From Antennarius striatus (Eukaryota; Chordata; Actinopteri; Lophiiformes; Antennariidae): a stretch of 64,000 nucleotides of DNA. The stretch covers positions 11,591,001 through 11,655,000 of the forward strand of contig NC_090784.1 in the NCBI RefSeq assembly GCF_040054535.1. Direction: 5' to 3'. The notes beneath the pieces are model-generated. The model was not told the DNA's origin and did not search any database. It saw only the letters and a program-made list of their open reading frames with translations. The translations under genes were made by a program, and so were the position numbers. This document shows, piece after piece, positions 11,609-23,768 of this stretch (its first letter is position 1; each line of letters opens with the position of its first letter).

Positions 11609-14231
11609 TGATAGACTGGTTCCAGGTCTCTGCTTTTCACTTGAGCTACATAAACTCTGAGATATCTTTTCCCTGGGATCTGTGTGATGACCTGATGTTG
11701 AGTTTTGGCAAGCTTTGTTTTTTGCACCCATGACAGAGGCAAAAAAAAATCCTGTTGAAACTTGCCTGCAGCTGTCGGCTTGCCTTATCTCACATGAAGG
11801 TACCTTTGAATTTCAGAGCAGTACTTTCTAAACTGCTTTTTACCACGTATTATGACTATAAAGAGACACATTGCTTTTAGGCATTTTTTTGTATTTGATG
11901 TATTTTGTGCACATTATGCAGTCAACACAGGAGCAAAATCTGCAGTTTACATAATGATCTATTTTTCAGCTTTTCATTAAGGTGGTGAGGACTCTGCTCT
12001 TTCATAGCATCATCAGGATACAATGGTCTGATGATGGTCTGTATTGCAAGAGATTGCAGCAACAGCATATGTGAATGAATATTCTCTCTCTCTCTCACTC
12101 ATTCTGTGTGTGTGTGTGTGTGTGTGCGTGTGCGTGTGCGTGTGCGTGTGCATGCGTGCGTGTGTGCTGACAGAAAGGCAAATACGCTCTTGTCGGTTCA
12201 ATTTAGAGAACAGGTTTTCAAAGCGTGAAGAGTCGCTCTCCTGGGGGCCACTAACATTCCGAAGGGGGCTGTGAGTGTGTGAAAAAATATTGTATTAGTT
12301 GTTGCCATACTTTAGAAAAAGATCCAATATAATAGTCTACATGTGTGTGGTTTGGTTCAACAGATGGTTCAGCAATGCATGACTTTTGGGAACTTTTATT
12401 GTTTTCTGTTTTTCTCTGAGTTAAAATTTAAAGAAATCTTAAGACAGACTTAATTTATGTCTGTGGTGTAGATTGATATTAAGCTATCTTTTCAATTCCT
12501 GAGTCTTTGTGAGGTCATATGTACTCATGATTCCACGGTCATTTAGTAATTGAGGGAAAGTAATTGATTAAAGAAGGGTTGTTGCTTGCCTACCATCTCA
12601 GACTTTTGAAACCTCTGCTTTAGCTCTCAGATTTAATTTTGGAAATTTTTTGTCCAGGGATAAACAACAACTTTTTCAGTTCTTTATTTGGACCCATAGT
12701 TCTAAAAACAGACCCGCTGCTGGGTTGTTGTTTTTTTGTCGTTTTTATGTCGTCTGTAATGACTATATAGAATCATGTCATTGTTATAGTCACAAACCAG
12801 ATTTTCAAATCTATTTCAATTTTTTTTCTGTATGTAACTTTACCTGCAGTCTATGAGCAAGAGATTACATTACAAAAATGTCAGTAGTTTTGTCGGATTC
12901 ACTAAGCTAGTAATTGTTTAGAATTTAAAAAAAATCGCTGCATGAGGTATTTAATTGTGATAAGAGATAAAGACATTTTCATGTGATTCAAATGTTGGGT
13001 TTGGAGCGACTGTTGATGTCCCGACTAAACGAATGTGTGTTTGTGTTGTAAATATGTACATTAACAGGGATAGAAAATAAGAACAAAAGTTTCTAAAGTA
13101 TTTATTTAGGTCACTGATCTGGACATTAGTTTGACTAAGAGAATATTAACTGATTTCCTTTGATGTAAAATGGAAATTAAAGTTTATTAAAATTTTGAAA
13201 TAATAGCCCAAATGAATTGATTATTTGTCATGTCAAGCTGCTTTCCTCCTGTAGTTCAGAAACGTGACAGTAGGGGGAGACAAAGTTCCATCGGTATATC
13301 CTCACTACTGAAGAAGTGTCCTCAAAAGTAAGTATTTATTGATTTGCTTTTATTGCAACACCTTTTTTTTTGTTTTATTTTAGGGTTTTTTTTTCTAAAA
13401 ATAATTTCCAAAATTTTCAATTTTTTTTTCACGAGAACCACAAAAGTTAGACACTCGAGTTGTTTTTATATTTACAGAATAATGCTCAGGAGATGAACTT
13501 CAGGAAAATAACAACAACTACATCAGTGAAGATCTCTCTCCTCTGTTTGACCCACATTTTAAAATTATTTGATGGTCTCTCATAATGTTGAGAGGCACAC
13601 ACAGGCCAGATTTTCTTTTCCAGGATGCAGATATAATGAATTTATAAATAAACATTAATACAGTGAAGCTGTTTGGGCAAGGTCAACATGATATGTTTGA
13701 TAAGTTTATAGTCACAAATACGCATTTTTAAACAAGCATTTTTCCCCTGATGAGCAAAATGTTCTCAGTCCTATAAATAAAGAGCTCAGTGAGACGGCTG
13801 TAACTTGTTTATTAACATGTAATGTTACACCAGCTATACTGTATAACTTGACACTCAGGTCTACAGGTAAAAAATTTTTTTAAAACAAACAAACAAAAAA
13901 CTTAGGAACAAGATTTTATTGCTTTAATTTGAAAAAAATAATAATAATAAACATAAAATACTGACAGACTATCCAGTGGAGTTTACCTTGAACTTTATCT
14001 AGCATGCTTTGGGACTATGAGTTAAATATATATGAAATATGTCCCAGTGACTTAAGCTCATACAGCATCATGTCCTACACTATTGTGTGGCATCAGGTGA
14101 CATTGTAATGTTAAGGTCAGGAAAAGCTAAATAATCATGCAGCAACATTATTTGTCAATGTATTGCATAAATGTACCTCATAGTCTACATGACTGTTTTT
14201 TGCAGCGTGATGCTGATGTGGACCAGAGCCC
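11609..14231. other. 3' flank between convergent cdcp1 and clec3b
   Basis: Probably mostly the cdcp1 3' untranslated region up to about 13.2 kb, then the clec3b 3' untranslated region from 14231 down to the AATAAA (minus strand) at 13915-13920. It contains a CT/GT microsatellite at 12083-12167. No other gene is seen. Confidence 0.5.
12083..12167. repeat. CT then GT dinucleotide microsatellite
   Basis: A short CT run (12083-12097) is followed by GT/GC-interrupted repeats (12105-12167). Confidence 0.92.
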
Positions 14232-15127
14232 TCACACGATGTTGAACTCACACACTGAGGCTTTTTCAGCTCGACAGCTCTCGTCAAACCATTTTCCGTT
14301 GGCCGTCGTGGAGAGGACACCGCAGTTCTGCCTGCGCCCTCCATCCGGCTGTAGGGTGACCTCTGTCTCCCAGTTCTTGAAGCGCAGGCTGGCGCCTGTT
14401 TGGTCTACCCACAAGCCATCAGTCACTATGTCATTGATGCCCAGCCAGATGTACTCCTCCGGGCCGATGCTCTGGCGAACGTAACTGTAGAGCTCATCAT
14501 TCTCATAGCCCGACAGGGGGGTCACCAGACTGCCTCCTTTAGCACTGCAGTCTTCACCGGCTGTGTGGAAAGTCTTCTTCACTGGGTCAGCCAGGAAACA
14601 CTTGCCGAGGACTTTGATGCCTCGCAGACAAACTGAGAGGAAATCAGGTAACAGTTAGTCTGGCTTACCGTGAAAAAATGGTGTTAAAATATTAAAGGAA
14701 ATATGACGTGCCACTTCCTCTTGACTTCATATTGTACATGGTTTTGATGTGAAATATGTAAAGCAAATAACTTTCCAAAGGATTTTTGGAGATGAAAATA
14801 CCTGTCTGTAAAGCCTGTTGCTCTTTCAACAAATTCATCTCTTGGATAATGTCATTAACCTGTTTCTTCAGCTCCTCAATCGCAGCACTGTTTTCAGAGT
14901 CTGTTGAAGAGACAACAACATGCTTTTTGGTAAATCCTGATGATAAAACAGTTCTTTCTACATAAAACCTATTCATTGATTTAACAAATGAGGATGCTTT
15001 CCTTTCTATCACCAGAATATCAACTCTTACCTTTCTTGCTGTTTCTTTTCTTTGAAGACTTTTGCTGGGATGTGAAGTGTGCCAGCAGAAGAAAGCAAAA
15101 CATCAAGCAAATCCTTCTAGTTGCCAT
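14232..15127 (-). CDS. clec3b: Tetranectin (C-type lectin domain family 3 member B)
   Basis: Three exons on the minus strand, 15031-15127, 14802-14900 and 14232-14632, total 597 nt or 198 residues; human tetranectin is 202 and also has three exons. Exon 1 gives a signal peptide and a Lys-rich segment (KSSKKRNSKK), which in the family binds heparin. Exon 2 is the trimerising coiled coil ending in the family signature LLKEQQALQT. Exon 3 is the C-type lectin domain with IWLGIND, WVDQTG, FKNWETE, QPDGG and NGKWFD. In mammals it binds plasminogen kringle 4 and calcium in plasma and matrix. The loop normally reading QPDGGKTENC reads QPDGGRRQNC here, so the calcium/kringle glutamate is glutamine (codon 14328-14330). 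The gene is convergent with cdcp1, as in mammals. Confidence 0.95.
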
Positions 15128-17587
15128 AATAGCTGGAAAAACTGCTTAAAATTTGCTGTTGAGGAAAGTTTTAGTTGCAGTGCCACAATAAGACCCTTAC
15201 AGCTCTGAGTACTGCTCAGACTGTTCCCATAAGTGAATGAGGAAATATGTCAGAGAGAACAAATGTTTTACAGATGTTTAGCAGCTATTTGCGTTGTTTC
15301 AGAGGCACTGGGGGAAGATGGATGGTGGAGATTAACAGGATTTAGACAAGAGGAGTTGAAGTTCACATCTGAAAATTATCACAAACTACACCTCTTATCT
15401 GGACAATGAGCCACACGTGATACATTAAAGACTTTTTGTGCCATTTAAGGTAAAACAAAATTCTGTTTTGCAAGAGATTTCTCATAATTGCTGTTTGAGC
15501 AGTTTCTTCCCATCAACAGGCCTGCTGTGTTTCTGCTGACGGCTCCTGCAGCCAGTGGATGGATGTTTTCGGGTTTGTTTCATTGCCTACATCTGGATCT
15601 CCTCAGTGAGCGGGCCAGTGTTCTGGACACGTGGCAGGGACTTATATAATGAAAAGGCATCATTGTGAATCTAGTGTTTGTTGGTTCTTCTCACACATTA
15701 AAATTCTCACATCTCACAGCCAAGGAACACAATGAAACCCCCCATTTCCAGTCACTGGCAAAAACCCACTCAGCTTAGTCTTCATTCAGTTTACTGGATC
15801 ATAAGTCATGTTCAGCCGTATCAGATCAGCAGACAAACTGCTTTATTACACCAAAGGTATGTTATTTATCTTTATTATGAAGCTGATTCCAGATGACTGT
15901 CTCATCTGGATGTTGTCTTAGTTTTTTTCTTCATGTGAGAATCTACTAGGGAGGATATTTTCAGCAGAAATAACTTCTGCCATTGCATTCAATGCTGATG
16001 TATCCTCATTAGTCATTAAACCAAAATACATAATTCAACATGCTGAGAAAGCTTTGCTGCTTTCAAGGACGTGGGTTGAGTTGGTGCCTCCTGCAGAGCT
16101 CCTCCTTCCTCCCAGTAAGTCATATATCTTTTTTTCAGTCATTTGTAGGAGCCCCCTTCCGTGCAGCCGACGTAGGGCTAGAGGAAGGGGTACACTCCGA
16201 CTGACAAACAACTGTTCATGTTCATACCAGACAAACTGGGTGGGTAAAACAGAACAAACTAAAGTCAGAGCTGCATGTGTGTGTGTACTGTTATGAACCA
16301 CATAGACAAGGGAAGAATGGACCTCCTCACAGAAAGCCCCCTCAGTTCAGATCCACACATTTGTTGATGTAATGTGACCCTTTTTTTTTTTTTTTTTACA
16401 ATACAGATATTATGGAGCCATTTGTGCACAAATTTATTCTCACAAATCATTGATTTGTGGTATTTACTCTGGTGATAATGTCTTATTGTCATAATTTTAT
16501 ATTTATTCCTTCCAATTTTTTATGTTAACAAAAAAAGGAGACAGCAGGTGTGATTTTATCAATATATTTGAGATTAAACATTTATAAAACAAAGTAACAG
16601 CAAAGGAGTTCAGTGGGTAGTCCAGCAAAATGATGCTCAATGAAAATAAGTCATTTATAACGTACAAAAGTTCAGACAAAGGCAACTTGTTCATAAACAG
16701 GGGTACATAGAGGGTAACAATCATAATTCCCCTTCCTTTCATGGCAGACGCTTTGACCCTCGAGAGTTGACCCTTGAGAGTTTCAAGAGTTCTAGTAAGA
16801 GTCACTGAGGTATGGACAGTGCAAAGGTCACAATTTAGTAATCAAATGCATAGATAGTTACTTCACTAGTTACTTTCATTCATCGCCATGAACGCTGTCT
16901 TCCATAAAAATACACATCTTATTCTGCTGAGATGAATGCAGATGATGCATGTTCTCTGCAGATATGTGGAAGATGATCTACGTGATAGTTTTGCACATAA
17001 TATGGTTTATTTTGCATATTTCTGAGTCATGCATCTCTCTGATCTGACTCATGCTGCTGCATTTACACTAATCCCTCCTGGATATATTTAATCCTAATTT
17101 ACTCTTTTCTGTTTATTCCTTAAACTTTTCTTTTTCTTTTTTCTCTTTTCTTCTTTTTTTACATTATTCTCCTCTGTGTTTTAATGTGCTTTGTGCATTT
17201 GTTCACTACTCAGTGGATAACGAAGCACAAAACACAAATACAATAGAGAGCCTTTTATATAGCTCTACTCTTATTTATAGCAGGAAGCTAAGCACTGCTT
17301 CAAAACTTTGCAGAACATGTCTTTCTATCTGGGTATATTTCTCAAGGTTTTTCAATTCTGTTTCACAGTGTATGAAAATTAAAAATACAGAACAGAAGGG
17401 TCACAGCAACACACATTACAACGCTCAACACAAAATAAAACCAAAACAAAGAAAAGAACACATAATAGACAAATGCTGACATGCAGGAATAAATAATTTT
17501 TTCCTCATGCCTGTAAATAAATACAATGATTCCTCTTCATCTTGCAGCCGTGGTAACAATCTGACGCCTCTGGTCATCTCTCTGGTC
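15128..17587. other. Intergenic stretch between clec3b and fez2
   Basis: This is the clec3b upstream region followed by the probable fez2 3' untranslated region. A minus-strand AATAAA (tttatt at 16502-16507) would end a fez2 tail of about 1.1 kb. No convincing gene is seen; the open frames at 16035-16492 and 16503-16805 have no recognisable homology. Confidence 0.5.
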
Positions 17588-20500
17588 TACGTCGGACAGA
17601 GCACTGTGAAAACCGTTGACATGAAAATGAGTCTAAAAAGTCTGAGTCATCAGGAAAAAAATGTAAACTGTGAAATTCAACATGAAGAAGAGGAAAAACA
17701 AGAGGAAAAAGTTTGTTTAGTGAACTGGTTAATGTCTGACTACACAGTAGTAGTGTAGGGGACGGTTAATACGTGCTGCACTAGGCAGGTAGAAAGGATT
17801 TAACATTAGTTGTAGCGTAAAAAGTTTTAAAGTGCGTCGGTGAGTGACTGGCAGAAGGGGGATCGACCATGCTGTGTGGGAGAGGGGAGCAGTCAGGAGA
17901 ACGTGGGGTCAGACTGCACTACAGTTTGTTGGCGATGGGGGGGGGTGGGGGCTCTGCCGGCGTGAGCGGCAACACCACAGAAGTGAACACACATCACAAG
18001 AGAATGTGTCACAAACCTCTTCCTCCACTGATCAAACCAGAGCTAAGGCAGCAGCAAATAAGATCATGAGAAGCAGAAAGAAAACACGACAGGATGAAAC
18101 AGAAGACGTGAACAGAAGGACACGGACAAACCACGCTGATTATTTGATGGAATTACGGAATTTCAAAGTAAATCAGGCCGATGGTGTGAAAGTCAATTTG
18201 CAGTTGGATTTCGTTTTATGTGAGAAACAAACATGAAGTGTTCACGAACTGAAAACATCAGCTGTTTCTACAGCCGCACCTGACAGGAGTGTCACAACAC
18301 ACAGTTACAATAACTGATCATTACAAATGAAATATTATCACGTTCATAACACAAATATCAACCAAACAATCAAGCTGAGTTCTAACTGAGTGTAATTCAC
18401 TCACAAAAAAAAGACAGCACACTCAATAAACAAGGTTAAAGGTTGATTTGATCGATAGCATTTTTATATATATTATATATTCTTTATATATTACAATACT
18501 ATCACAAATTCAACAGTAATGTCACTAGAATACTGATGGTTCTGATATGACCACAGTGATGTGTGGGCTAGAATGTTCAAGGTGATGTTGAAGGAGCTCA
18601 AACTGATCTGTCCTGCAGAGGCTCAATGCAGCGTTAGCAGTTTCTGTGAAATCCCCCTTTTGCACCATCGCTTCTTCTCTTCAGCGCGTTAGAAAGCTGC
18701 ATTTTGCCCCTGCATGGCAGCAATCACTGAGCAGAACTGAATCTAGATTATCTATGTCAAATCCACCATGCAAAGCCGCTGTTGGGGTTCTTCATCTTTA
18801 CATTCCAGACACAATCACAGCTGATCAATCAATAGAAAATTCAACGACATAAAAACCAAAAAGCTCACCTTTGAGAATATAGTCCGTTAAGAGACCGGGC
18901 ACCTTGTCGCTGTCCTCTCTCATTGCTTGGAGGACTGCCAGGAACCAGATGGAGATGAGGGAACGTATCAGTTACAGCCAATAACATGAATGTACTGTTA
19001 GTACAAAGAAACTTACTCTTAGTCAGGATCTGGAGGTCCTGGAGCGAGGGCGGATGTCCTGTCTTCTCATATGGGATGACAGTGGTCAAATACTGTAAGA
19101 GACAAAGGGAGACACGGGATTAGGGCAATGCTTTTTCAGGAATGACAGTCCACAAATTCTGCATTTTCAGTGCAGAGAAAAGAGGGACCACATTCATGAG
19201 AGAGAGAGGAAGTGACCTGTCTTTCACTGCACCCGCTCCCAAAGGTTAGCCGGAAGCTGTTCTGAATGACAGAAGAGAGCCCCTCCATGCTGAAGCGCTG
19301 AGGTGGGGGGCAGGAAAGCAGAGAAACAAAAGGACGAGTGGCGACCAAAGGATGGGAAGAGGTTTCAGGAGAGATCATGGAAAATAAAAGAACAAATCCA
19401 GTGAGGAATGAAGTGGACAGAACAGAAAACATAAATAAGACCTTTCAAGATGACATTTGCTGGAGAGCAAATGACTCACTGATCCGAGCTTCTTGTCTGC
19501 CTGGCCCTGGCCGGCTCCTCCTTTGAGCTTCTTCTTCTTCTTCAGGAGCTCCCGGTGTTCCCTCTGCCGGTTTTGGACATCAATGAGCACCGAAATGAAG
19601 CTGTTCTTTACCTCCTTCTCAAACTCCAGCTCGTCTCTGAGAGCCAGCTGCTGAACCAGCTCCTCTGAGAACCTGCTGATGTTCATCTCCAGCTCCTCCA
19701 GATGTTCATACAGCTCAGCAACATTCAGGATCCTCACCCCTGGACCAAAGAGAGACACACACTATCAAAGGCCTCTTTCCAGATTTCTGTTTGCTGAATT
19801 CCAGCACACAGCTGCTGTGTGTAACATCTTATCAAAGTAATTATGTACAGTAAGAGGGAATGGGTCCTTTTAGATTATTCAGAATTCACTAATTTTGCAT
19901 TCAGTGAATAATTAATTTTCTGGATGACTTAAAGGTAAACTTCTGCTTTTAGAGTAAAATATCTGACGTAACAGATGGAACTTTTTGATCTGTGTCAAGT
20001 CAAATCAACATGCACTGCAAAAAAATATCAAGTTAGGATGTGAAATTTAGAGTTTCACATTGAAAATGATTGAAAAATTCCTTTGTGGACGTGCAATAGC
20101 AGCAATAAAGGAGAGATCTATTGTTGTTATACACAGGTAGTTCTCAACCTACAAACACAATTGGTTCTTAGAGGCTGTTGGTAAGTTGTATTTGTTCATG
20201 ACTTTTTATTTATTAAATTTGAATCTATATTTGCAGGCTGCATGGTGGCGCAGTGGGTAGCGCCGTCGCTGGCAGGGTTCCAGTGTTTTCTTTGACGAGT
20301 TTCTACGTTCTCCTCGTGTCTGCATGTTTTCAGGAGATGAGACCGGTCCTGCTCGGAGGGGGTTGCTGCAGAAAGAAGAACTGAAGTACTATAGTCAGAT
20401 ATGGCAGCGCACATTTGTTCATATCTCCAAATGTTCGTAAGCCGGAGATGTTCATATCTTGAGGACTACATATAATTTTTCTGGTGTAACCAAATTCCAC

Positions 20501-21848
20501 ACCCAGACTAAAATCAAAGATGTGTCTTTGCTTTTGTTACTGATGATGCAAAAGAATAATAAAAATATATTATCAGCAATTACCAGATAATGAATCAGTA
20601 CTGATAACTATAGTCGATGATATGAGAACATAGCAAATACAGATTTTGATAGAATGGATTTGCAACAAATTAATTTGCAACCTACTAATAAAGAAAAAGG
20701 AGAAGAAGAAGGAGAAAGAGAAAGAGAAGGAGAAGGAGAAGAAGCCCCGATCAGCTGGAACTCACTCTTCTCATAGCTGGGGCTGCTGGTACCCCGCTGG
20801 GCGTCTAAGGAGAAAATGGAGAGGTCCGACTGCAAAGGATGCTGCTCTGCCTCCATTCCAGGACAGTCCTGCATTATCTCCTCTATTTCCTCGATTACCT
20901 AAACAGAGCAGCAGTCGGAGAGGAAGCACAAGAAAACACAGTAAACACACACCATGAAATATCTGTCTGTCAAAAATGACGCTGGAGGATCTCAACACAC
21001 CTGGTCTGCTGTGAAAAGCGGCTCCTCTGCGAGAAACGCGACGATGATGGAGTGCATGTCCAGTTGTTCCCTCAGCTCCTCATCATCCGACAGCTCCAGC
21101 GTGACATCAGTCGTTTCCTGTCCCAGAGCAGGAAAGGGGGGGGGGGGTAATTTAATCAGATCTCTAAACCCCAGAACAATGAATGTGTGAGATCTGGAGA
21201 TAAAAGAGATTTAGCGAGGGAGGGGGTTGGGGTGGGGGTGGGGGGGTCACAGGAAATTGGGACAGAGACAGAAGGGGAGAGGTGGGATCACTCACCGGTT
21301 TCTCTCCCAGTTTGAATGTGGGGATGTGGAGGGAGCATGTTCTGGACTCCATCCAGTCCACGGGCTTCACACAGCCGTAGTTCCGGGTCAAAGCGTTCCA
21401 GATTCTACGGAGGGAAGGGGCAGAACCACCTTCAGTGTGAATCGACCCTCAGACATGAAAACATGTGAGAGATGATGGTTGGACTGAAATGTGAAAGGTG
21501 TTGGGCATTTGTTGTTATCTTACATATCATTACAAAGAGTAATGATATGTCAGATGACACTTTCTGAGAGAAATGAGAGATGTGCAGCAAATAGGGACTA
21601 AACTGAGGATGCTGTCATAATATATTCCTAGCAAAGGCATCAGTGGAGACTATATGTACAAAGATGTCAACAGAATAAAAAAAGTAGACGTCACAATCAG
21701 ATTAAGAGTTTTAAGCAGCAGTTGACTTTATAATCCCGCCTGAGTTTATCAACTGAAAAATGCCCTGATGATGACATGAAATCCAGATCTCTTCAGAAAG
21801 CAGAGGAAATCATTTTTCACCCCACACACCCACACCCACACCCACACC

Positions 21849-21879
<31 letters not shown>

Positions 21880-23145
21880 CCTCTGATCCGTTAGTGTTTG
21901 TAGAGTCCAGCAGCCGTCCTTCATTAAAAAAAAAAATCATTCATGCCAAAAGTGATTCATTCTAAAGTCATTACTGATCAGATAATTTTAATTTTAGGTT
22001 GGGTGTGATTTATTGGGGGCTATAGCATGTTGATGTCACACCTTTACATGTCATCCTCTGAAGATGTTAACATGTTTTATTGTTCACCGACAGGATGATA
22101 AAATAAAGTTTCTGATCAGATGAGAGGGCCTAAAGGACAGGGATCTAAAGCTCCTTACATGTAAACGTTTTCACGTACATGTTTTGTTAAATTAATCCAC
22201 TGTGAGTGGTTTCACAGGTAAGAATAGAATCCAGCCTACATTTACTACATACAGTGTTACTACATTAAAAGTACTTTATGGTTTTCAATAGGAATTAGTT
22301 CACGGTTGATTGATCTGGTTTTGTTTTCTTGATTCATCCACAATTGTTTTCTTTTCTTTTTTTTTCATGTTTCCATCATAATTTTACCTTCCCAGAGGAT
22401 TTCCATTTTTAAATGTATTGATTAACTGATTGGTCAAATAAAACAAAGTAGGCAGCTTTTGCTCCAGTAATGTTCCCTATGATCATTTACCTATCAGTCC
22501 ACCCATAATGATCAATACCCGCCCTTTGAAGCCATTCGGGGACAAATACCGACAGGATATCGACCCTCACGTTCCATCTGCTATTACAATGGCAGCAGAT
22601 CTATGACGTCATGACCAAACATGGATGCCGTCATTGTGTGGCAGTGTTGTCACTGTCACGTCCTTTGAAAACATTCAGCACTATTTAAAATACTGGATTC
22701 CTGACTGATTGAATTACACACAGGTCTGCAGGTAATAAAACTGTCTCTGTGTTTTGGAACTAGAAATAAACAAACAAACAAACAAACAAACAGACAAACA
22801 CGCTGTAGGTCCACATACACACACTCACTCGTCTGTCTCCAGCAGGGTTTCCTCGGTGATCACACTCGGGGCGATGTTGTCCGATTGGATGTCAAAATTT
22901 CGGAAGCACACCGACAACTTCTGCTCCAAGTCGCCCACTAGGTCCCCCGTGGACGTGAACTCGCCGGTTTCCCCCGGGGGGAAGCTCCGGTCGTGCCGAT
23001 GGAGGACATCATTTTTCGGTAGTGCCACCGATTCCCCTGCGGTGACCGAACGGCCTTTCTGCGGCACCTGCTTCTGGACTAAACCCAGGTTCACATCACC
23101 CACAGTCGGTCTGCGGGGGTCTGGGTGTGCGTCGGTGGCGGCCAT
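17588..23145 (-). CDS. fez2: Fasciculation and elongation protein zeta 2
   Basis: Nine coding exons on the minus strand: 22829-23145, 21296-21404, 21001-21117, 20766-20898, 19480-19739, 19217-19297, 19017-19092, 18869-18934 and 17588-17604. They sum to 1176 nt, or 391 residues. Family signatures in order are KLSVCFRNF, NALTRNYG, SDDEELREQLDMHSIIV, LFTADQVIEEIEE, the coiled coil at about residues 226-305 with EELVQQLALRDELEFEKEVK, YLTTVIPYEK, SLQDLQILTK and DKVPGLLTDYILKVLCPT at the end. The SDDEELREQLDMHSIIV segment and 'MPVDW'-like region match FEZ2 better than FEZ1. FEZ proteins are kinesin-1 cargo adaptors in axonal transport. The donor after exon 6 (gtcact) is weak but is forced by frame. 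The start is 623 bp from the oppositely directed ubxn11 start. Confidence 0.95.
17605..18868 (-). other. Last fez2 intron
   Basis: A 1.26-kb intron separating the LTDYILK exon from the 17-nt final coding exon. It contains a G-run at 17937-17950 and an AT-rich stretch near 18465-18495. A 130-codon plus-strand open frame inside it has no recognisable homology. Confidence 0.75.
20135..20471. mobile_element. Terminal-inverted-repeat element (MITE-like) with a nested repeat
   Basis: The left end (aggtagttctcaacctacaa, from about 20136) and the reverse complement of the right end (atgtagtcctcaagatatga, to about 20471) share GTAGTYCTCAA, so the unit has inverted ends. The right arm matches a second copy at 43992-44125. 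The middle holds 'gcatggtggcgcagtggg' (about 20237), typical of a very common fish dispersed repeat whose consensus begins with a similar phrase, so one element probably sits inside another. It lies in fez2 intron 4. Confidence 0.6.
20690..20745. repeat. GAA/GGA purine tract
   Basis: An almost pure purine run on the plus strand (agaaggagaa repeats) immediately 3' of fez2 exon 4. In the transcript it is a pyrimidine-rich stretch close to the exon 4 donor. Confidence 0.9.
21218..21246 (+). other. G-quadruplex-type G-run cluster
   Basis: Five G-runs of 3, 5, 4, 5 and 7 are separated by one- or two-base loops on the plus strand, inside fez2 intron 2 near exon 2. The transcript carries the C-rich complement. 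Confidence 0.75.
21820..21875. repeat. CACCCA/CA microsatellite
   Basis: Cacccacacccaca units grade into a CA repeat, in fez2 intron 1. Confidence 0.9.
22604..22611. promoter_or_regulatory. Perfect CRE palindrome in fez2 intron 1
   Basis: TGACGTCA, the full CREB/ATF palindrome, lies about 220 bp downstream of the fez2 first coding exon in transcription order. A full CRE by chance in a window this size is not rare, so function is uncertain. Confidence 0.35.
22763..22800. repeat. AAAC tetranucleotide repeat
   Basis: About seven aaac units just inside fez2 intron 1. Confidence 0.9.
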
Positions 23146-23768
23146 CGCCCGGCCAGCCTAACCGCTCCGGGGTGATGGTGGATGTGGTGCAGGAGCGGCA
23201 GGCCGCAGCATCCCCCCCCCCACCTGAACGTCCGCTCCGCTCTCACATGCAGCGGGGCTGGACCGGACGGCGAGGCTGCAATGAAGCAGCGTGAATGTAT
23301 TATTAATAGGCAATGATCTCATGAAACCTGAAGTGATGGAAAGCACGTGGGTAGATTTTAGTGTTAATAGTAGGTTACATAATCATTACATTTCCAATAT
23401 TGATTAAAAAGTCACTATGAAGATGAAAATGTTACATCCTTGGACCAATCACCTAGAAAACTTATATAAAATACAAAATTATATAAAATTATGCTTGTTT
23501 TTCGTATTTCTTATTATCTCTAAATAACAGTAGTTTTTAGGTAAGACAAATATTACAACCGCGTTTAATATAGAAATTTGACATCGAGATGAGGCGAGTG
23601 AAACAGCGACACCCTGTGGCAGAGATGTGAATTGCTGTCTCTGTGTTGCTACTGGCAGCCAACGCCAAACAAACTCAAAGTCACCGCTGGGAGGGAGAGA
23701 CCACAGTTTGGACCGGGACCAGGGTGGAGTCGTTAGCGTTGGGTGTTTATCTCCAGCACTCAGTCGAA
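23146..23768. promoter_or_regulatory. Shared divergent promoter region fez2 / ubxn11
   Basis: Only 623 bp separate the two start codons, which face away from each other. The fez2 side is GC- and CpG-rich (about 23150-23280, with a C9 run); the centre is AT-rich. No clear TATA box is seen. The layout suggests a bidirectional promoter. Confidence 0.6.

Noticed and set aside
16503-16805. 100-codon minus-strand hydrophobic frame
   Set aside because: AT-rich, probably fez2 3' untranslated sequence; no homology recognised.
17844-18236. 130-codon plus-strand frame
   Set aside because: Lies inside the last fez2 intron, shows no recognisable domain and no splice context.
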